Part shown: positions 37,121 through 46,483 of the stretch, piece by piece
Numbering within the stretch: position 1 is the stretch's first letter
Layout of the letters: the number at the start of each line of letters is the position of its first letter
Assembly: GCA_016710525.1 (NCBI GenBank)
Contig: JADJVQ010000012.1
Coordinates: 85,645 to 149,644, forward strand
Source: Burkholderiaceae bacterium
GTDB lineage: Bacteria; Pseudomonadota; Gammaproteobacteria; Burkholderiales; Burkholderiaceae_E
Direction of reading: 5' to 3'
DNA length: 64,000 bases
Translations under genes and position numbers: made by a program
Notes under the pieces: model-generated
Told to the model about the DNA's origin: nothing
Database searches by the model: none
What the model saw: only the letters and a program-made list of their open reading frames with translations

Positions 37121-37390
37121 TCAGCCTCCAGACAGGGCCTGCAGCACGTGCACCGCGCTGTCGGGCCCGAGCGCCACGTCGAGCTGCGTGCGGCTCTTCA
37201 GGCGGGCACCGTCGATGAACACCGCGACATGGGGCCGCAGGCGGCCCTGCTCGTCGAGGATGTAAGCGCGAAGCCGCTCGTTGCCCTCGAAGGCGGCCTC
37301 GAGCGCCAGCCGCAGCGTGGCGGCGTCGGTGCGGATCGTGGGCGCGTCGGCGAAGCGCTTCAGCTGCTGGGTGAAGATGAGTTCGGGCAT
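37121..37390 (-). CDS. MoaD/ThiS ubiquitin-like protein ending in Gly-Gly
   Basis: 89 aa with a beta-grasp pattern: LIFTQQLKRF, the helix TLRLALEAAF, YILDEQGRLRPHVAVFIDG and a C-terminus ending in LSGG. The terminal Gly-Gly is the site that is adenylated and thiocarboxylated in MoaD and ThiS. No moaE, moeB, thiG or thiF gene is near; instead the BNR-repeat gene follows immediately. It may therefore be a sulfur carrier or conjugated ubiquitin-like protein for an unknown reaction rather than molybdopterin or thiamine synthesis. Divergent from glgC (102 bp). Confidence 0.8.
   Translation of the reverse strand: MPELIFTQQLKRFADAPTIRTDAATLRLALEAAFEGNERLRAYILDEQGRLRPHVAVFIDGARLKSRTQLDVALGPDSAVHVLQALSGG
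37125..37129 (-). promoter_or_regulatory. Shine-Dalgarno embedded in the Gly-Gly codons
   Basis: GGAGG for the BNR gene lies within the GGA GGC codons that encode the C-terminal Gly-Gly of the MoaD-like protein, 8 bases before the ATG at 37116. The stop TGA falls between them, so translation of the two genes is coupled. Confidence 0.75.
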
Positions 37391-37492
37391 GCGCGAACAC
37401 CGGATTCGACGGCAGCGGGTGGGCTCGATAGTATGAACTCGAGGGGCGTGACTCGCACACCCGGATCGTCAATCGGTCACCCAGGGATACCC

Positions 37493-38824
37493 ATGAACCC
37501 CCCCGATGCTCCGAACCGCTTCGAATACCGCCAGCGCGACGGCAGCTCCCGCGGCGCGGGCAGCATGAACCACCTGATGCGCGACACCTATGCGCTGATC
37601 CTGGCGGGCGGGCGTGGTGCCCGCCTGCAGCAGCTGACCGAGTGGCGCGCCAAGCCGTCGGTGCCGTTCGCCGGCAAGTTTTCGATCATCGATTTCCCGT
37701 TGAGCAACTGCGTCAATTCGGGCGCCCGGCGCATCGGCGTGCTGACGCAGTACAAGTCCCAGAGCCTGATCCGGCACATCGAACGCGGCTGGGGGTTCCT
37801 CGAGGCCGATCTGGGCGAATACATCGACGTGGTCCCGGCCCAGCAGCGGGTTGATGAGCGCTGGTACAGCGGCACGGCCAACGCGGTCTTCCAGAACCTC
37901 GATATCCTGCGCGAATCCGATCCGCGCTACGTGCTGATCCTGTCCGGCGATCATGTCTACAAGATGGACTATTCGGTCATGCTGGCCGAGCACGTCGAAC
38001 GGGGCTGCGACGTGACGGTCGCCTGCATCGAAGTCCCCCTGAGCGAGGCCGGCAGTTTCGGCGTGATGGGCGTCGACGCCGCGGACCGCGTCGTCTCGTT
38101 CGCCGAGAAACCCGCGCATCCGGCGGCGCTGCCCGGCGATCCGTACCGGGCGCTGGCCAGCATGGGCATCTATGTGTTCAATGCCGAGTTCCTGTTCGAG
38201 CAGCTCGCGCGAGACGCCGAGCTGGACACCTCCACTCACGATTTTGGTCACGACCTGCTGCCCCAGCTGGTCCGCCAGCGCCGTGTCTGGGCGCACCGCT
38301 TTGCCAGCAGCTGCGTGAATCGGGTCGGCGAGCGCCCCTATTGGCGCGATGTCGGCACGGTCGATGCGTTCTGGGCTGCCAACATCGACCTCACCCGCGA
38401 GATCCCGGAGCTCAATCTGTACGACGACCAGTGGCCGATCCTGAGCCGCCAGCGCCAGCTGCCGCCGGCCAAGTTCGTTTTCGACGAGCCCTCCCGCCGC
38501 GGGATGGCGCTCGATTCCCTCGTGTCCAGCGGCTGTGTGGTCAGCGGCGCCACGGTGCGACGGTCCGTGCTGTTCTCGAAGGTAAGGGTGGATGTCGGCA
38601 GCCTGATCGAAGACTCGGTGGTTCTGCCCAATGTGGTGGTCGGGCGCAATGTCAGGCTGGTGCGCACGGTGGTGGACAAGCACTGCCGCCTGCCCGACGG
38701 CTTTTGTGCCGGCGTGAATCGCGCCGACGACGAGGCGCGCTTTCATGTGACCGAGCGGGGCGTGACGCTGATCACTCCGGACATGCTCGGCCAGGGCTGG
38801 CACGAGGGCCACCGGGTGGGCTGA
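37493..38824 (+). CDS. glgC: Glucose-1-phosphate adenylyltransferase, first copy
   Basis: 443 aa. The nucleotide site GGRGARLQQLT, KPSVPFAGKFSIIDFPLSNC, the substrate loop with SGDHVYKMDY, the SFAEKP glucose-1-phosphate lysine motif and a left-handed beta-helix C-terminus (SGCVVSGATVRRSVLFS) are all present. It makes ADP-glucose, the committed step of glycogen synthesis, and is normally allosteric (activated by glycolytic intermediates). It converges with glgA. Compared with the second copy at 40.4 kb it has a longer N-terminus and differs in regulatory-region residues, so the two may respond to different effectors or form mixed tetramers. Confidence 0.92.
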   Translation: MNPPDAPNRFEYRQRDGSSRGAGSMNHLMRDTYALILAGGRGARLQQLTEWRAKPSVPFAGKFSIIDFPLSNCVNSGARRIGVLTQYKSQSLIRHIERGWGFLEADLGEYIDVVPAQQRVDERWYSGTANAVFQNLDILRESDPRYVLILSGDHVYKMDYSVMLAEHVERGCDVTVACIEVPLSEAGSFGVMGVDAADRVVSFAEKPAHPAALPGDPYRALASMGIYVFNAEFLFEQLARDAELDTSTHDFGHDLLPQLVRQRRVWAHRFASSCVNRVGERPYWRDVGTVDAFWAANIDLTREIPELNLYDDQWPILSRQRQLPPAKFVFDEPSRRGMALDSLVSSGCVVSGATVRRSVLFSKVRVDVGSLIEDSVVLPNVVVGRNVRLVRTVVDKHCRLPDGFCAGVNRADDEARFHVTERGVTLITPDMLGQGWHEGHRVG

Positions 38825-38847
38825 CCCGGGCATGCCGGCAACCCGGG
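38825..38847. terminator. Candidate bidirectional hairpin between glgC and glgA
   Basis: CCCGGG at 38825-38830 and CCCGGG at 38842-38847 can pair around an 11-base loop, in the 26-bp gap between the two convergent genes. No U-tract is present. Confidence 0.4.
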
Positions 38848-38850
38848 GAG

Positions 38851-40302
38851 CTAGGCGGGCAGCAGCGAGCGGTACAGCGACAGGTAGTGGCCGCCCGCCT
38901 CGGCCCAGCTGAAATCGCGGGCCATGGCCGTGCGCATCACCGTGCGCCACTCGTCGGGCCGGCCGAACAGCGTCAGCGCGCTGACCATCGCCGACTCGAG
39001 GGCGGCGGCGTTGGCCGGGCCGAACACGAAGCCGGTGGCGCGAGCCTCGCGCAGGTTCTGTTCGGAGGCATCGACCACCGTGTCGGCCAGGCCGCCGACA
39101 CGGCGCACCAGCGGCAGCGTGCCATAACGCAGCCCATAGAGCTGGGTGAGCCCGCAGGGCTCGAAGCGCGAGGGCACCATGATCACATCGGCGCCGGCGA
39201 TCAGCCGGTGCGCGAAGGCTTCGTCGTACCCGATGCGCACGGCGATCTGCGCCGGGTGGGCGCGCGCCGCGGCCTGGAAGGCGCGCTCGAGTTCGGCGTC
39301 GCCGCTGCCCTGCAGCACCAGCTGTCCGCCGCTGGCCAGCAGCATCGGCAGCGCGGCCAGCACCAGGTCCAGGCCCTTTTGCGAGCTCAGCCGGCTCACG
39401 ACGCCGAACAGCGGGGTGTCCGCGCGGCTCGCCAGTCCGCACTCGGCCTGCAGGGCGGCCTTGCATCGCGCCTTGCCGCCAAGGTCGGCCGCGTCATAGG
39501 GCGAAGCCAGGCCGGAGTCGGTCGCCGGATTCCAGACCGCCGCATCGACACCGTTCAAGATGCCCGAGACGTCGGCCTGGCGCCCGCGAATGACGCCGTC
39601 CAGGCCGCAGCCGAATTCATGGGTGGCGATCTCGCCCGCGTAGGTGGGGCTGACCGTCGTGATGCGTCTGGCGTACTTCAGTCCGGCCTTCATGAACGAA
39701 AGCTGACCGTGGTACTCCAGGCCGTGCGAATGCATGAAGTGCGCCGGCAGGCCGAGCTGCCCGAAATCGGCGTGCGAAAACAGGCCCTGGAAGGCCAGGT
39801 TGTGCACGGTGAACACCGATGCCGCGGTGGTGGCCGGATGTGCGGCCATGTAGGCGCAGGCCATCGCCGCATGCCAGTCGTGGGCGTGCAGGATCTGCGG
39901 CGTCCAGCCCAGATCCAGTTCGCCGGCCGCCAGGTGGGCGGCGACCCAGCCCAGCAGTGCGAAGCGCTGCAGGTTGTCGCTCCATTCGGCGCCATCGGCC
40001 GCCTGATAAGGGCCGCCCGGCCGGCGGTACAGGTAGGGTGCGTCGACCACATAGACCGGCACATGGCTGTACGGCATGCGCGCCAGCCGCAGGCTGACCC
40101 GAGCGGCGCCGAAGATCGGCCCGAATTCGTAGATGGTGCGCGGATGCAGCACCGCGTCGGCGATCGCGGGCAGGCCGGGCAGCAGCAGCCGGACATCGGC
40201 GCCGGCGCTGATCAGGGCCTGGGGCAGGGCGCCGACGACATCGGCCAGACCGCCGGTCTTGACGAGCGGAAAGATTTCCGCGGCAACGTGCAGAACCTTC
40301 AT
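38851..40302 (-). CDS. glgA: Glycogen synthase (ADP-glucose type)
   Basis: 483 aa, typical GT5 length. The N-terminus has HVAAEIFPLVKTGGLADVVGALP, whose KTGGL binds ADP-glucose. HAHDWHAAM and VHNLAFQG lie in the first Rossmann domain, and the second has SRLSSQKGLDL and PSRFEPCGLTQLYGLRYG with the catalytic Glu. It extends alpha-1,4-glucan chains from ADP-glucose. It lies 62 bp downstream of the second glgC on the same strand, so those two probably form one operon, while the first glgC converges on it. Confidence 0.94.
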   Translation of the reverse strand: MKVLHVAAEIFPLVKTGGLADVVGALPQALISAGADVRLLLPGLPAIADAVLHPRTIYEFGPIFGAARVSLRLARMPYSHVPVYVVDAPYLYRRPGGPYQAADGAEWSDNLQRFALLGWVAAHLAAGELDLGWTPQILHAHDWHAAMACAYMAAHPATTAASVFTVHNLAFQGLFSHADFGQLGLPAHFMHSHGLEYHGQLSFMKAGLKYARRITTVSPTYAGEIATHEFGCGLDGVIRGRQADVSGILNGVDAAVWNPATDSGLASPYDAADLGGKARCKAALQAECGLASRADTPLFGVVSRLSSQKGLDLVLAALPMLLASGGQLVLQGSGDAELERAFQAAARAHPAQIAVRIGYDEAFAHRLIAGADVIMVPSRFEPCGLTQLYGLRYGTLPLVRRVGGLADTVVDASEQNLREARATGFVFGPANAAALESAMVSALTLFGRPDEWRTVMRTAMARDFSWAEAGGHYLSLYRSLLPA

Positions 40303-40364
40303 TCGGACGGAATCAGGCAGTCAGGTCTGGGGCGCGTGGCGCCGGTTCGGGAGGTGGCGGCCGG

Positions 40365-41627
40365 TCACAGGCGGGCGAGCATTTCGGGCGTGACCAGGGT
40401 GATGCCGGATGCCGTGCGGTAGAAGCGCCGGGCATCCTCTTCGGGGTTCTCGCCGATCACCATGCCGTCCGGAATGGTGCAGCCGCGATCGATCACGGTG
40501 CGGTTCAGGCGGGCGTGGCGTCCGACCTGCACCTCGGGCAGCAGCACGCTCCAGCTCACGCTGGCGAACGAATGCACGCGCACCATCGAGAACAGCACCG
40601 AACGCACGACATGGCCCGACACGATGCACCCGCCGGACACCAGCGATTCAAGCGCCATGCCGCGCCGTTCGTTCAGGTTGTGCACGAACTTGGCGGGCGC
40701 CAGCTGGGGCTGATAGGTCCAGATCGGCCACCGGTTGTCGTACATGTTGAGCAGCGGATCGGTGGCGGTGAGATCGATGTTGGCATCCCAGTAGGCATCG
40801 ATCGTGCCGACATCGCGCCAGTACGGTTCTTCGTTGGCCCGGGTGCCGACAGCGCTCAGCTCGAATGAATGGGCCGAGGCCTGGCCCTGGCGCACCGCAT
40901 TGGGGATGATGTCCTTGCCGAAGTCGTGGCTGGACAGGGGGTCGGCGATGTCTCGCTCGAGCTCGCGGTACAGATACTGCGCGTTGAAGATGTACACGCC
41001 CATGCTGGCCAGCGCGCGGTCCGGCTTGCCGGGCATGGCGGGAGGGTCGAGGGGCTTTTCGACGAAGGCGGTGATCTTTCGATGGGCGTCGATCGCCATC
41101 ACCCCGAAGCCGCTGGCCTCGGTGCGCGGCACTTCGATGCAGGCAACCGTGCACTCGCGCCCTTGCGCGACATGGTCGGCCAGCATCAGCGCATAGTTCA
41201 TCTTGTAGATGTGGTCGCCGGCCAGCACCACGATGTAGTCGGCGCCGTAGCTGGCGAGGATGTCGTGGTTCTGGTAGACGGCATCGGCGGTGCCGCGGTA
41301 CCAGCTGTCCTCGTCGATGCGCTGCTGGGCGGGCATCAGGTCGAGAAACTCGTTCATCTCGCTCTTGAGGAAGGCCCAGCCGCGCTGCAGGTGGCGCATC
41401 AGGCTGTGGCTCTTGTACTGCGTCAGCACGCCGATGCGCCGGATGCCGGAATTCAGGCAGTTGGACAGCGCGAAATCGATGATGCGGAATTTGCCGCCGA
41501 AATAGACGGCCGGTTTGGCCCGCCGGTCGGTCAGGCTCATCAGGCGGCTGCCCCGACCGCCAGCCAGCACCAGCGCGACCGCCCGCTTGGGCAGGTCGAG
41601 ATTCAGGGCAAGTTCTTTGGGCGTCAC
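40365..41627 (-). CDS. glgC: Glucose-1-phosphate adenylyltransferase, second copy
   Basis: 420 aa from a GTG at 41627. Key motifs are AGGRGSRLMSLTDRRAKPAV, GGKFRIIDFALSNC, AGDHIYKMNY, AFVEKP and the beta-helix C-terminus (SGGCIVSGHVVRSVLFS). It is closer to the canonical E. coli-type GlgC than the 37.5 kb copy. It is transcribed with glgA and divergently from glgP with 165 bp between them, where the control region must lie, although I see no clear -35/-10 pair. Two different glgC genes within 4 kb is unusual. Confidence 0.93.
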   Translation of the reverse strand: MTPKELALNLDLPKRAVALVLAGGRGSRLMSLTDRRAKPAVYFGGKFRIIDFALSNCLNSGIRRIGVLTQYKSHSLMRHLQRGWAFLKSEMNEFLDLMPAQQRIDEDSWYRGTADAVYQNHDILASYGADYIVVLAGDHIYKMNYALMLADHVAQGRECTVACIEVPRTEASGFGVMAIDAHRKITAFVEKPLDPPAMPGKPDRALASMGVYIFNAQYLYRELERDIADPLSSHDFGKDIIPNAVRQGQASAHSFELSAVGTRANEEPYWRDVGTIDAYWDANIDLTATDPLLNMYDNRWPIWTYQPQLAPAKFVHNLNERRGMALESLVSGGCIVSGHVVRSVLFSMVRVHSFASVSWSVLLPEVQVGRHARLNRTVIDRGCTIPDGMVIGENPEEDARRFYRTASGITLVTPEMLARL

Positions 41628-41792
41628 GTTGATTGTCCGAATGGAGGCACGAGGTCGACAGGCATCAGCTTACCGCAGCGGCCGGCGCCGGCATGCCGTC
41701 CGGTAGCACGGAAATTGCATTCGCTCGCGGGTTCAAGCATCTTCGGGGTACGCCCGCAGCCGGATGCTTCCCCTCATGACCAAAGGACCGTG

Positions 41793-44213
41793 GTGACAGA
41801 TGAATGCAAGGTGTCGTTGGCAGACGGCATCGATCAACACCTTTTGAAGACCATCGGCGTGGCGCCCGCCCAGGCCTCGAGCATGGACCTGATGCAGGCC
41901 ACCGCGCAGGTGGCGCGCGAGCAGCTGTCGCGGCGCTGGGTCGCCACCCAGGCCGCCGACCAGGCCAGCAAGGCGCGCCGCGTCTACTACCTGTCGATGG
42001 AATTCCTGATCGGGCGCACCCTGGGCAACGCGCTGGCGGCCCTCGACATGACCGAGGGCGCGGCGCAAGGGCTGGCGCGGCACGCCCGCCGTCTGGAGGA
42101 CGTGGCCGACCAGGAGCCCGACGCGGGGCTGGGCAATGGCGGCCTGGGCCGGCTGGCGGCGTGTTTTCTCGATTCGATGGCCACCCTCGGCCTGCCCTCG
42201 ATGGGCTATGGCATCCGCTACGAATACGGCATGTTCGCCCAGGAGATCCAGCGCGGCAGCCAGGTCGAATATCCCGATCCCTGGCTGGCCAACGGCACCC
42301 CGTGGGAGTTTCCGAGGGCCGGACTTAGCTACCCGGTGCAGTTCGGCGGCTGGGTCGAGCACCAGGCGGGCCGCCCGATCTGGCGCCCGGCCGGCGCGGT
42401 GGCCGCCAAGGCCTACGACATGGTGGTGCCGGGTCACGGCACCGACAAGGTCAGCACCCTGCGCCTGTGGAAGGCGGTCGCGCCCGAGCACATCGACCTG
42501 CACGCGTTCAACACCGGCGACTACGCGCGCGCCGCCGGGGTCAAGAACGAATACGAGAATATTTCGTGGGTGCTGTACCCCAACGACAGCACGCCGGCCG
42601 GCCGCGAGCTGCGGCTGCGCCAGGAGTACTTCTTCGTCGCGGCCTCGGTGCAGGACATCCTGGGCCGGCACCTGCAGGAACACGGCACCCTGACCAACCT
42701 GGCCGACAAGGTGGCGATCCACCTGAACGACACGCATCCGGCCATTGCGGTGGCCGAGCTGATGCGCCTGCTGTGCGACGAGCACCAGCTGCTCTGGGAC
42801 GCCGCCTGGGCCATCTGCGGGCAGGTTTTCTCGTACACCAACCACACGCTGATGCCCGAGGCGCTCGAGACCTGGCCGGTGGCGCTGATGCAGCATGTGC
42901 TGCCGCGCCATCTCGAGATCATCTTTCGCATCAACCAGGAATTCCTCGATTTTGCCAACAGCGTGCGGCCGGGAGACCTGGGTTTCCTGTCGCGCCTGTC
43001 GCTGATCGACGAAAGCGGCGAACGGCGCGTGCGCATGGCGAACCTGTCCATCGTCGGCAGCCACACCGTCAACGGGGTGTCGGCGCTGCACTCGGATCTG
43101 CTGGTGCAGACGATCTTTGCCGACTTCGCGAGCCTCTGGCCGCAGCGCTTCACCAACATGACCAACGGCGTGACGCCGCGGCGCTGGCTGGCGCAGGCCA
43201 ACCGCGGGCTGGCCGGGCTGCTCGATCGCACCCTCGCGCCGGGCTGGCGGCTGGATCTGGACCGTCTGGCCGATCTGCGCGCGCATCGCGACGATCCCGC
43301 CTTCCAGGCAGAGTTCATCGCGGTCAAGCGAGCCAACAAGCAGCGCCTCGCCCAGGCGATCGAACGGGCCACCGGAGTCGCGGTCGATCCGGTCAGCCTG
43401 TTCGATGTGCAGGTCAAGCGTATCCACGAGTACAAGCGCCAGCTGCTCAACGTGCTGCACGTGGTGACCCGCTACCAGGCGATCCTGTCCGATCCGCAGG
43501 CGAGCTGGGTGCCGCGCACGGTGATCTTCGCCGGCAAGGCGGCGTCGTCGTATCACATGGCCAAGACGATCATCCGGCTGATCCACGACGTGGGCACCGT
43601 GATCAACCACGACCCGCGGGTGGCCGGTCGCCTGAAGGTGGTGTTCGTGCCGAACTACGGCGTCTCGGTGGCCGAGGTGATCATGCCCGGGGCCGATCTG
43701 TCCGAGCAGATCTCGACCGCGGGCACCGAGGCCTCGGGCACCGGCAACATGAAGCTCGCGCTCAACGGCGCGCTCACCATCGGCACCGACGACGGCGCCA
43801 ACATCGAGATCCGCGAGCAGGTCGGCGACGACAACATCTTCATCTTCGGCCTGCGCACGCCCGAGGTGGTCGCGCTGCGCCTGGGCGGCTACCAGCCGAT
43901 GCGCCTGTACGAAAGCGATCTGCGCCTGCGTACGGTGCTCGACGCGATCAGCGGCGGCGCCTTCTCGCCGGAAGAGCCGGGCCGCTACCGGGGCCTGGTC
44001 GACTCCCTGCTGTGGGGCGGCGATCATTACCTGCTGCTGGCCGACTACGAGGCCTATGTCCAGACTCAGCAGCGCGTCGATTCCCTGTATGGCGATCCCG
44101 GGCAGTGGGCCTCGCGCGCGATCGCCAACGTCGCCGGGATGGGGGCATTTTCGGCCGACCGGACGATTCGCGAATACGCGCGCCGCATCTGGCACATCGA
44201 GGCGCGTCGCTGA
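41793..44213 (+). CDS. glgP: Glycogen/starch/alpha-glucan phosphorylase
   Basis: 806 aa from a GTG at 41793 behind AAAGGA (a GTG at 41790 is also possible). Marks are RVYYLSMEFLIGRTLGNAL, EPDAGLGNGGLGRLAACF, HLNDTHPAIAV and the pyridoxal-phosphate lysine in ASGTGNMKLALNGALTIGTD. Length is close to E. coli GlgP (815 aa). It releases glucose-1-phosphate from chain ends until near a branch, which then requires GlgX. Its stop is 2 bp before glgB, so they are co-transcribed. Confidence 0.95.
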   Translation: MTDECKVSLADGIDQHLLKTIGVAPAQASSMDLMQATAQVAREQLSRRWVATQAADQASKARRVYYLSMEFLIGRTLGNALAALDMTEGAAQGLARHARRLEDVADQEPDAGLGNGGLGRLAACFLDSMATLGLPSMGYGIRYEYGMFAQEIQRGSQVEYPDPWLANGTPWEFPRAGLSYPVQFGGWVEHQAGRPIWRPAGAVAAKAYDMVVPGHGTDKVSTLRLWKAVAPEHIDLHAFNTGDYARAAGVKNEYENISWVLYPNDSTPAGRELRLRQEYFFVAASVQDILGRHLQEHGTLTNLADKVAIHLNDTHPAIAVAELMRLLCDEHQLLWDAAWAICGQVFSYTNHTLMPEALETWPVALMQHVLPRHLEIIFRINQEFLDFANSVRPGDLGFLSRLSLIDESGERRVRMANLSIVGSHTVNGVSALHSDLLVQTIFADFASLWPQRFTNMTNGVTPRRWLAQANRGLAGLLDRTLAPGWRLDLDRLADLRAHRDDPAFQAEFIAVKRANKQRLAQAIERATGVAVDPVSLFDVQVKRIHEYKRQLLNVLHVVTRYQAILSDPQASWVPRTVIFAGKAASSYHMAKTIIRLIHDVGTVINHDPRVAGRLKVVFVPNYGVSVAEVIMPGADLSEQISTAGTEASGTGNMKLALNGALTIGTDDGANIEIREQVGDDNIFIFGLRTPEVVALRLGGYQPMRLYESDLRLRTVLDAISGGAFSPEEPGRYRGLVDSLLWGGDHYLLLADYEAYVQTQQRVDSLYGDPGQWASRAIANVAGMGAFSADRTIREYARRIWHIEARR

Positions 44214-44215
44214 GC

Positions 44216-46483
44216 ATGCTCTGCGCCGCCGAGATCGACCGGATCCGCGACGCCACGCACGGCGACCCGTTCGCGGTGCTGGGTCCGCACACCGATGCGC
44301 GCGGCGAAACGGTGCTGCGCGTTTTCCTGCCGGGCGCGCTGGCGGTGACGGCCTTTGCGGATGTCCGCGTGCCGGCCGGCGGGGCGGCACCCGTTTCGCC
44401 CGGCCGGCTGGTGCTGGTGCCCGACGCGCCCGCCGCGGTGGCCTTGCGCCGCGAGCATCCCGATGGGCTGTTCGAGTCGGTCGTGCCGAAAGCCCTGGCG
44501 GCGCGCTACCGGCTGCGCGTGGACTGGTCCGGCGGCGGCGTCGGCGAGCTCGATGACCCCTATCGCTTTGCGCCGGTGCTGGGCGAACTGGACGCCTGGC
44601 TGATTGCCGAAGGCACGCACCTGAGCCCGTTCGAAGCGCTCGGCGCGGCGCCCTGCGAACGGGACGGCGTGCCGGGCACGCGCTTTGCGGTCTGGGCCCC
44701 GAATGCCTCGCGGGTCAGCGTCGTGGGCGACTTCAATCATTGGGACGGACGCCGTCACGGCATGCGGCTGCGCCGCGAATGCGGTGTCTGGGAAATCTTC
44801 CTGCCTGGTGTGGGCAGCGGAGCCCGCTACAAGTACGAGATCCGCGACCAGGCCCGGCACCGGCTGCCCCTGAAGGCCGATCCCTACGCACTGGCGGCCG
44901 AACTGCGCCCGGCGACCGCCAGCGTGGTGGCCGACCTGCCGCCGCTCGTGCCGCCGTCTGCCGCGCGCGGGCATGCCAATGCGCTGGATGCGCCGATGAG
45001 CATCTACGAAGTCCATCTGGGATCGTGGCGCCGGCCGGCGCCAGGCGGCGCAGGCGAGGGCGGCCAGCCGCGCGACAGCCCGTTCCCGGACTGGGACACG
45101 CTGGCCTCGACCCTGGTTCCCTATGTGCAGGACATGGGCTTCACGCACCTCGAACTGCTGCCGATCAGCGAGCATCCCTTCGACGGCTCCTGGGGATACC
45201 AGCCGATCGGCTTGTATGCGCCGAGTTCGCGCTTTGGCGATCCCGCCGGCTTCGTGCGCTTCGTGGCCCGCTGTCACGAGGCCGGGCTGGGCGTGCTGCT
45301 CGACTGGGTGCCTGCGCACTTTCCGTCCGACGCGCACGGCCTGGCCCTGTTCGACGGGACGCATCTGTACGACCACGCCGATCCGCGCGAAGGCTTCCAC
45401 CAGGACTGGAACACCCTGATCTACAACTTCGGGCGGGCCGAGGTGCGCAACTTCCTGGTCGGCAACGCGCTGTACTGGCTCGAGCGCTACGGCATCGATG
45501 GCCTGCGCGTCGACGCGGTCGCCTCGATGCTGTATCGCGACTACAGCCGCGAGCCGGGGCAATGGCTGCCCAATGTCCATGGCGGGCGCGAGAATCTCGA
45601 GGCGATCGATTTTTTCCGGCGGCTGAACGAAGTGGTCGGCGTGCATCGGCCGCAGGCAGTCACCCTGGCCGAGGAGTCGACCGCGTTTGCGGCCGTGTCG
45701 CGCCCCACCTATGCCGGAGGCCTGGGCTTTCACTACAAGTGGAACATGGGCTGGATGAACGACACGCTGAGCTACATCTCGCGTGACCCGGTGCACCGGC
45801 GCCATCACCACCACGAGATCACCTTCGGCCTCATCTACGCTTTCACCGAAAACTTCGTGCTTCCGATCTCGCACGACGAGGTCGTGCACGGCAAGGGTTC
45901 GCTGCTGGCGCGCATGCCCGGCGACCGCTGGCAGCAGTTCGCCAATCTGCGTGCCTACCTGGGCTTCCAGTTTGGCCATCCGGGCAAGAAGCTGCTGTTC
46001 ATGGGCTGCGAGTTTGCGCAATCGGGCGAATGGAATCACGACCGAGGGCTGGACTGGCATCTGCTCGACGACCCGGCGCACGCCGGTGTGCAGCGCCTCG
46101 TGCGCGACCTCAATGGCTTGTATCGCGGCTCGCCGGCCCTGCACCAGCGCGACTTCGAACCGTCCGGGTTCGAGTGGATCGACGCGGCCAATGCGCAGCA
46201 GTCGGTGCTGGCGTTCGTGCGCCGGGGCGCCGAGCCCACATCGCTGATGCTGGTCGTGTGCAACTTCACGCCCGTGGTGCGCCATGATTTCGTGGTCGGC
46301 GTGCCCGAGCCCGGTGTGTACCGCGAACGCCTGAACACCGACTCGCGCCACTACGGCGGCAGCGATGTCGGCACACCGTTCGGTGAATTGCGCGCCCGCG
46401 AGGCGGCCAGCCACGGGCGGCGCTGGTCGGTCGCGATGAGCCTGCCGCCGCTGGCGACCGTGTTCTTCGAGTGGATCCCATGA
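44216..46483 (+). CDS. glgB: 1,4-alpha-glucan branching enzyme
   Basis: 755 aa. An N-terminal CBM48 pair is seen, with GDPFAVLGPH and FAVWAPNASRVSVVGDFNHWD. The GH13 barrel then has DWVPAHFPSD, GLRVDAVASMLYRDYSR (nucleophile Asp), TLAEEST (acid Glu) and ISHDEVVHGKGSL. It cuts alpha-1,4 chains and re-attaches them in alpha-1,6 linkage. The end overlaps glgX (ATGA at 46480-46483), pointing to translational coupling. No missing residues are apparent. Confidence 0.95.
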   Translation: MLCAAEIDRIRDATHGDPFAVLGPHTDARGETVLRVFLPGALAVTAFADVRVPAGGAAPVSPGRLVLVPDAPAAVALRREHPDGLFESVVPKALAARYRLRVDWSGGGVGELDDPYRFAPVLGELDAWLIAEGTHLSPFEALGAAPCERDGVPGTRFAVWAPNASRVSVVGDFNHWDGRRHGMRLRRECGVWEIFLPGVGSGARYKYEIRDQARHRLPLKADPYALAAELRPATASVVADLPPLVPPSAARGHANALDAPMSIYEVHLGSWRRPAPGGAGEGGQPRDSPFPDWDTLASTLVPYVQDMGFTHLELLPISEHPFDGSWGYQPIGLYAPSSRFGDPAGFVRFVARCHEAGLGVLLDWVPAHFPSDAHGLALFDGTHLYDHADPREGFHQDWNTLIYNFGRAEVRNFLVGNALYWLERYGIDGLRVDAVASMLYRDYSREPGQWLPNVHGGRENLEAIDFFRRLNEVVGVHRPQAVTLAEESTAFAAVSRPTYAGGLGFHYKWNMGWMNDTLSYISRDPVHRRHHHHEITFGLIYAFTENFVLPISHDEVVHGKGSLLARMPGDRWQQFANLRAYLGFQFGHPGKKLLFMGCEFAQSGEWNHDRGLDWHLLDDPAHAGVQRLVRDLNGLYRGSPALHQRDFEPSGFEWIDAANAQQSVLAFVRRGAEPTSLMLVVCNFTPVVRHDFVVGVPEPGVYRERLNTDSRHYGGSDVGTPFGELRAREAASHGRRWSVAMSLPPLATVFFEWIP

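Noticed and set aside
41733..44390. 885-codon minus-strand frame under glgP
   Set aside because: GlgP on the opposite strand is certain from its active-site motifs; the antisense frame is compositional shadow.
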